Positions 5,877 through 5,904 of a stretch of 5,904 nt of DNA are shown here, piece after piece. The stretch lies in the NCBI GenBank assembly GCA_030638625.1, contig DAOWEE010000205.1:1-5904 (forward strand). Reading direction: 5' to 3'. Position 1 is the first letter of the stretch. Each line of letters starts with the position of its first letter. This stretch comes from Methanosarcinales archaeon (GTDB lineage Archaea; Halobacteriota; Methanosarcinia; Methanosarcinales; Methanocomedenaceae). Under the pieces are notes generated by a model. The model saw only the letters and a list, made by a program, of their open reading frames with translations. It made no database searches and was not told the DNA's origin. The position numbers and the translations under genes are program-made.

Positions 5877-5904
5877 CAGGTCCCGGCATTGCAGGCATTC
5901 CTGC
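5857..5904 (-). CDS. C-terminal fragment of a Gly/Met/Pro-tailed protein, possibly a chaperonin
   Basis: Reading the minus strand inward from the right edge gives 15 codons then TAA at 5859-5857: AGMPAMPGPESYMGM. The gene starts outside the window. Met/Gly/Pro-rich tails are typical of archaeal thermosome subunits and of GroEL-type chaperonins, and the terminator right after the stop supports a real gene end and frame. The tail alone is not diagnostic: other proteins with Gly/Met-rich tails would look the same, and low-complexity tails arise easily. If it is a chaperonin, the neighbourhood would combine protein folding with the LonB and TldD/TldE proteases. No function is assigned beyond this suggestion. 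Confidence 0.5.
   Translation of the reverse strand, partial: AGMPAMPGPESYMGM

Noticed and set aside
1..5904. Search for a mobile element, CRISPR array, toxin-antitoxin pair, RNA gene or unknown defence system
   Set aside because: No long repeats, terminal inverted repeats, transposase motifs, spacer-repeat pattern or tRNA-like sequence is visible. Coding is dense, with uniform codon habits across recognised housekeeping genes.

Overview
The window looks like a core-genome segment of a euryarchaeon, most likely a methanogen or methanotrophic relative of the Methanosarcinales type. Four things point that way: a class I HMG-CoA reductase of the archaeal isoprenoid-lipid pathway; a membrane-anchored archaeal-type Lon protease (LonB) with a transmembrane hairpin inside its AAA+ domain; archaeal TATA-like promoter elements; and very frequent ATA (Ile) and AGG/AGA (Arg) codons in all genes. 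The lineage is an inference from these traits and not a database match.

Layout, left to right. Positions 1-943 on the minus strand hold the first 314 codons of hmgA (HMG-CoA reductase); its C-terminus lies beyond the left edge. Positions 944-1158 are a divergent, AT-rich promoter region. The hmgA side carries a TATA-like box placed so that the transcript would be almost leaderless. The lonB side carries a TATA-like box, a leader with short repeats and a strong Shine-Dalgarno site. On the plus strand three genes follow in one tight operon: lonB (GTG start at 1159, end 3105), tldD (3114-4466, 8-nt gap) and tldE (4463-5797, 4-nt ATGA overlap). A short purine-rich convergent spacer follows. The right edge (5857-5904) holds the last 15 codons of a minus-strand gene with a Gly/Met/Pro-rich tail, resembling the tail of a chaperonin, and its hairpin plus T-tract terminator.

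How the genes may work together. LonB is an ATP-dependent protease tethered to the inner face of the membrane. TldD/TldE is a zinc metallopeptidase heterodimer whose known bacterial members cut short or unfolded polypeptides. Translational coupling of tldD and tldE fits an equimolar heterodimer. Placing them directly behind lonB suggests a two-step protein-to-peptide degradation module, and the possible chaperonin next door would extend this to a protein quality-control neighbourhood. hmgA is divergently transcribed and functionally unrelated (lipid synthesis).

I looked for mobile elements, CRISPR arrays, tRNA/rRNA genes, defence genes and unknown systems and saw none. The window reads as well-conserved housekeeping DNA. 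The points worth a second look are small: the lonB start site, repeats in its leader, the apparent leaderless hmgA promoter, the short N-terminus of TldD, and a terminator hairpin that includes the stop codon of the right-edge gene.
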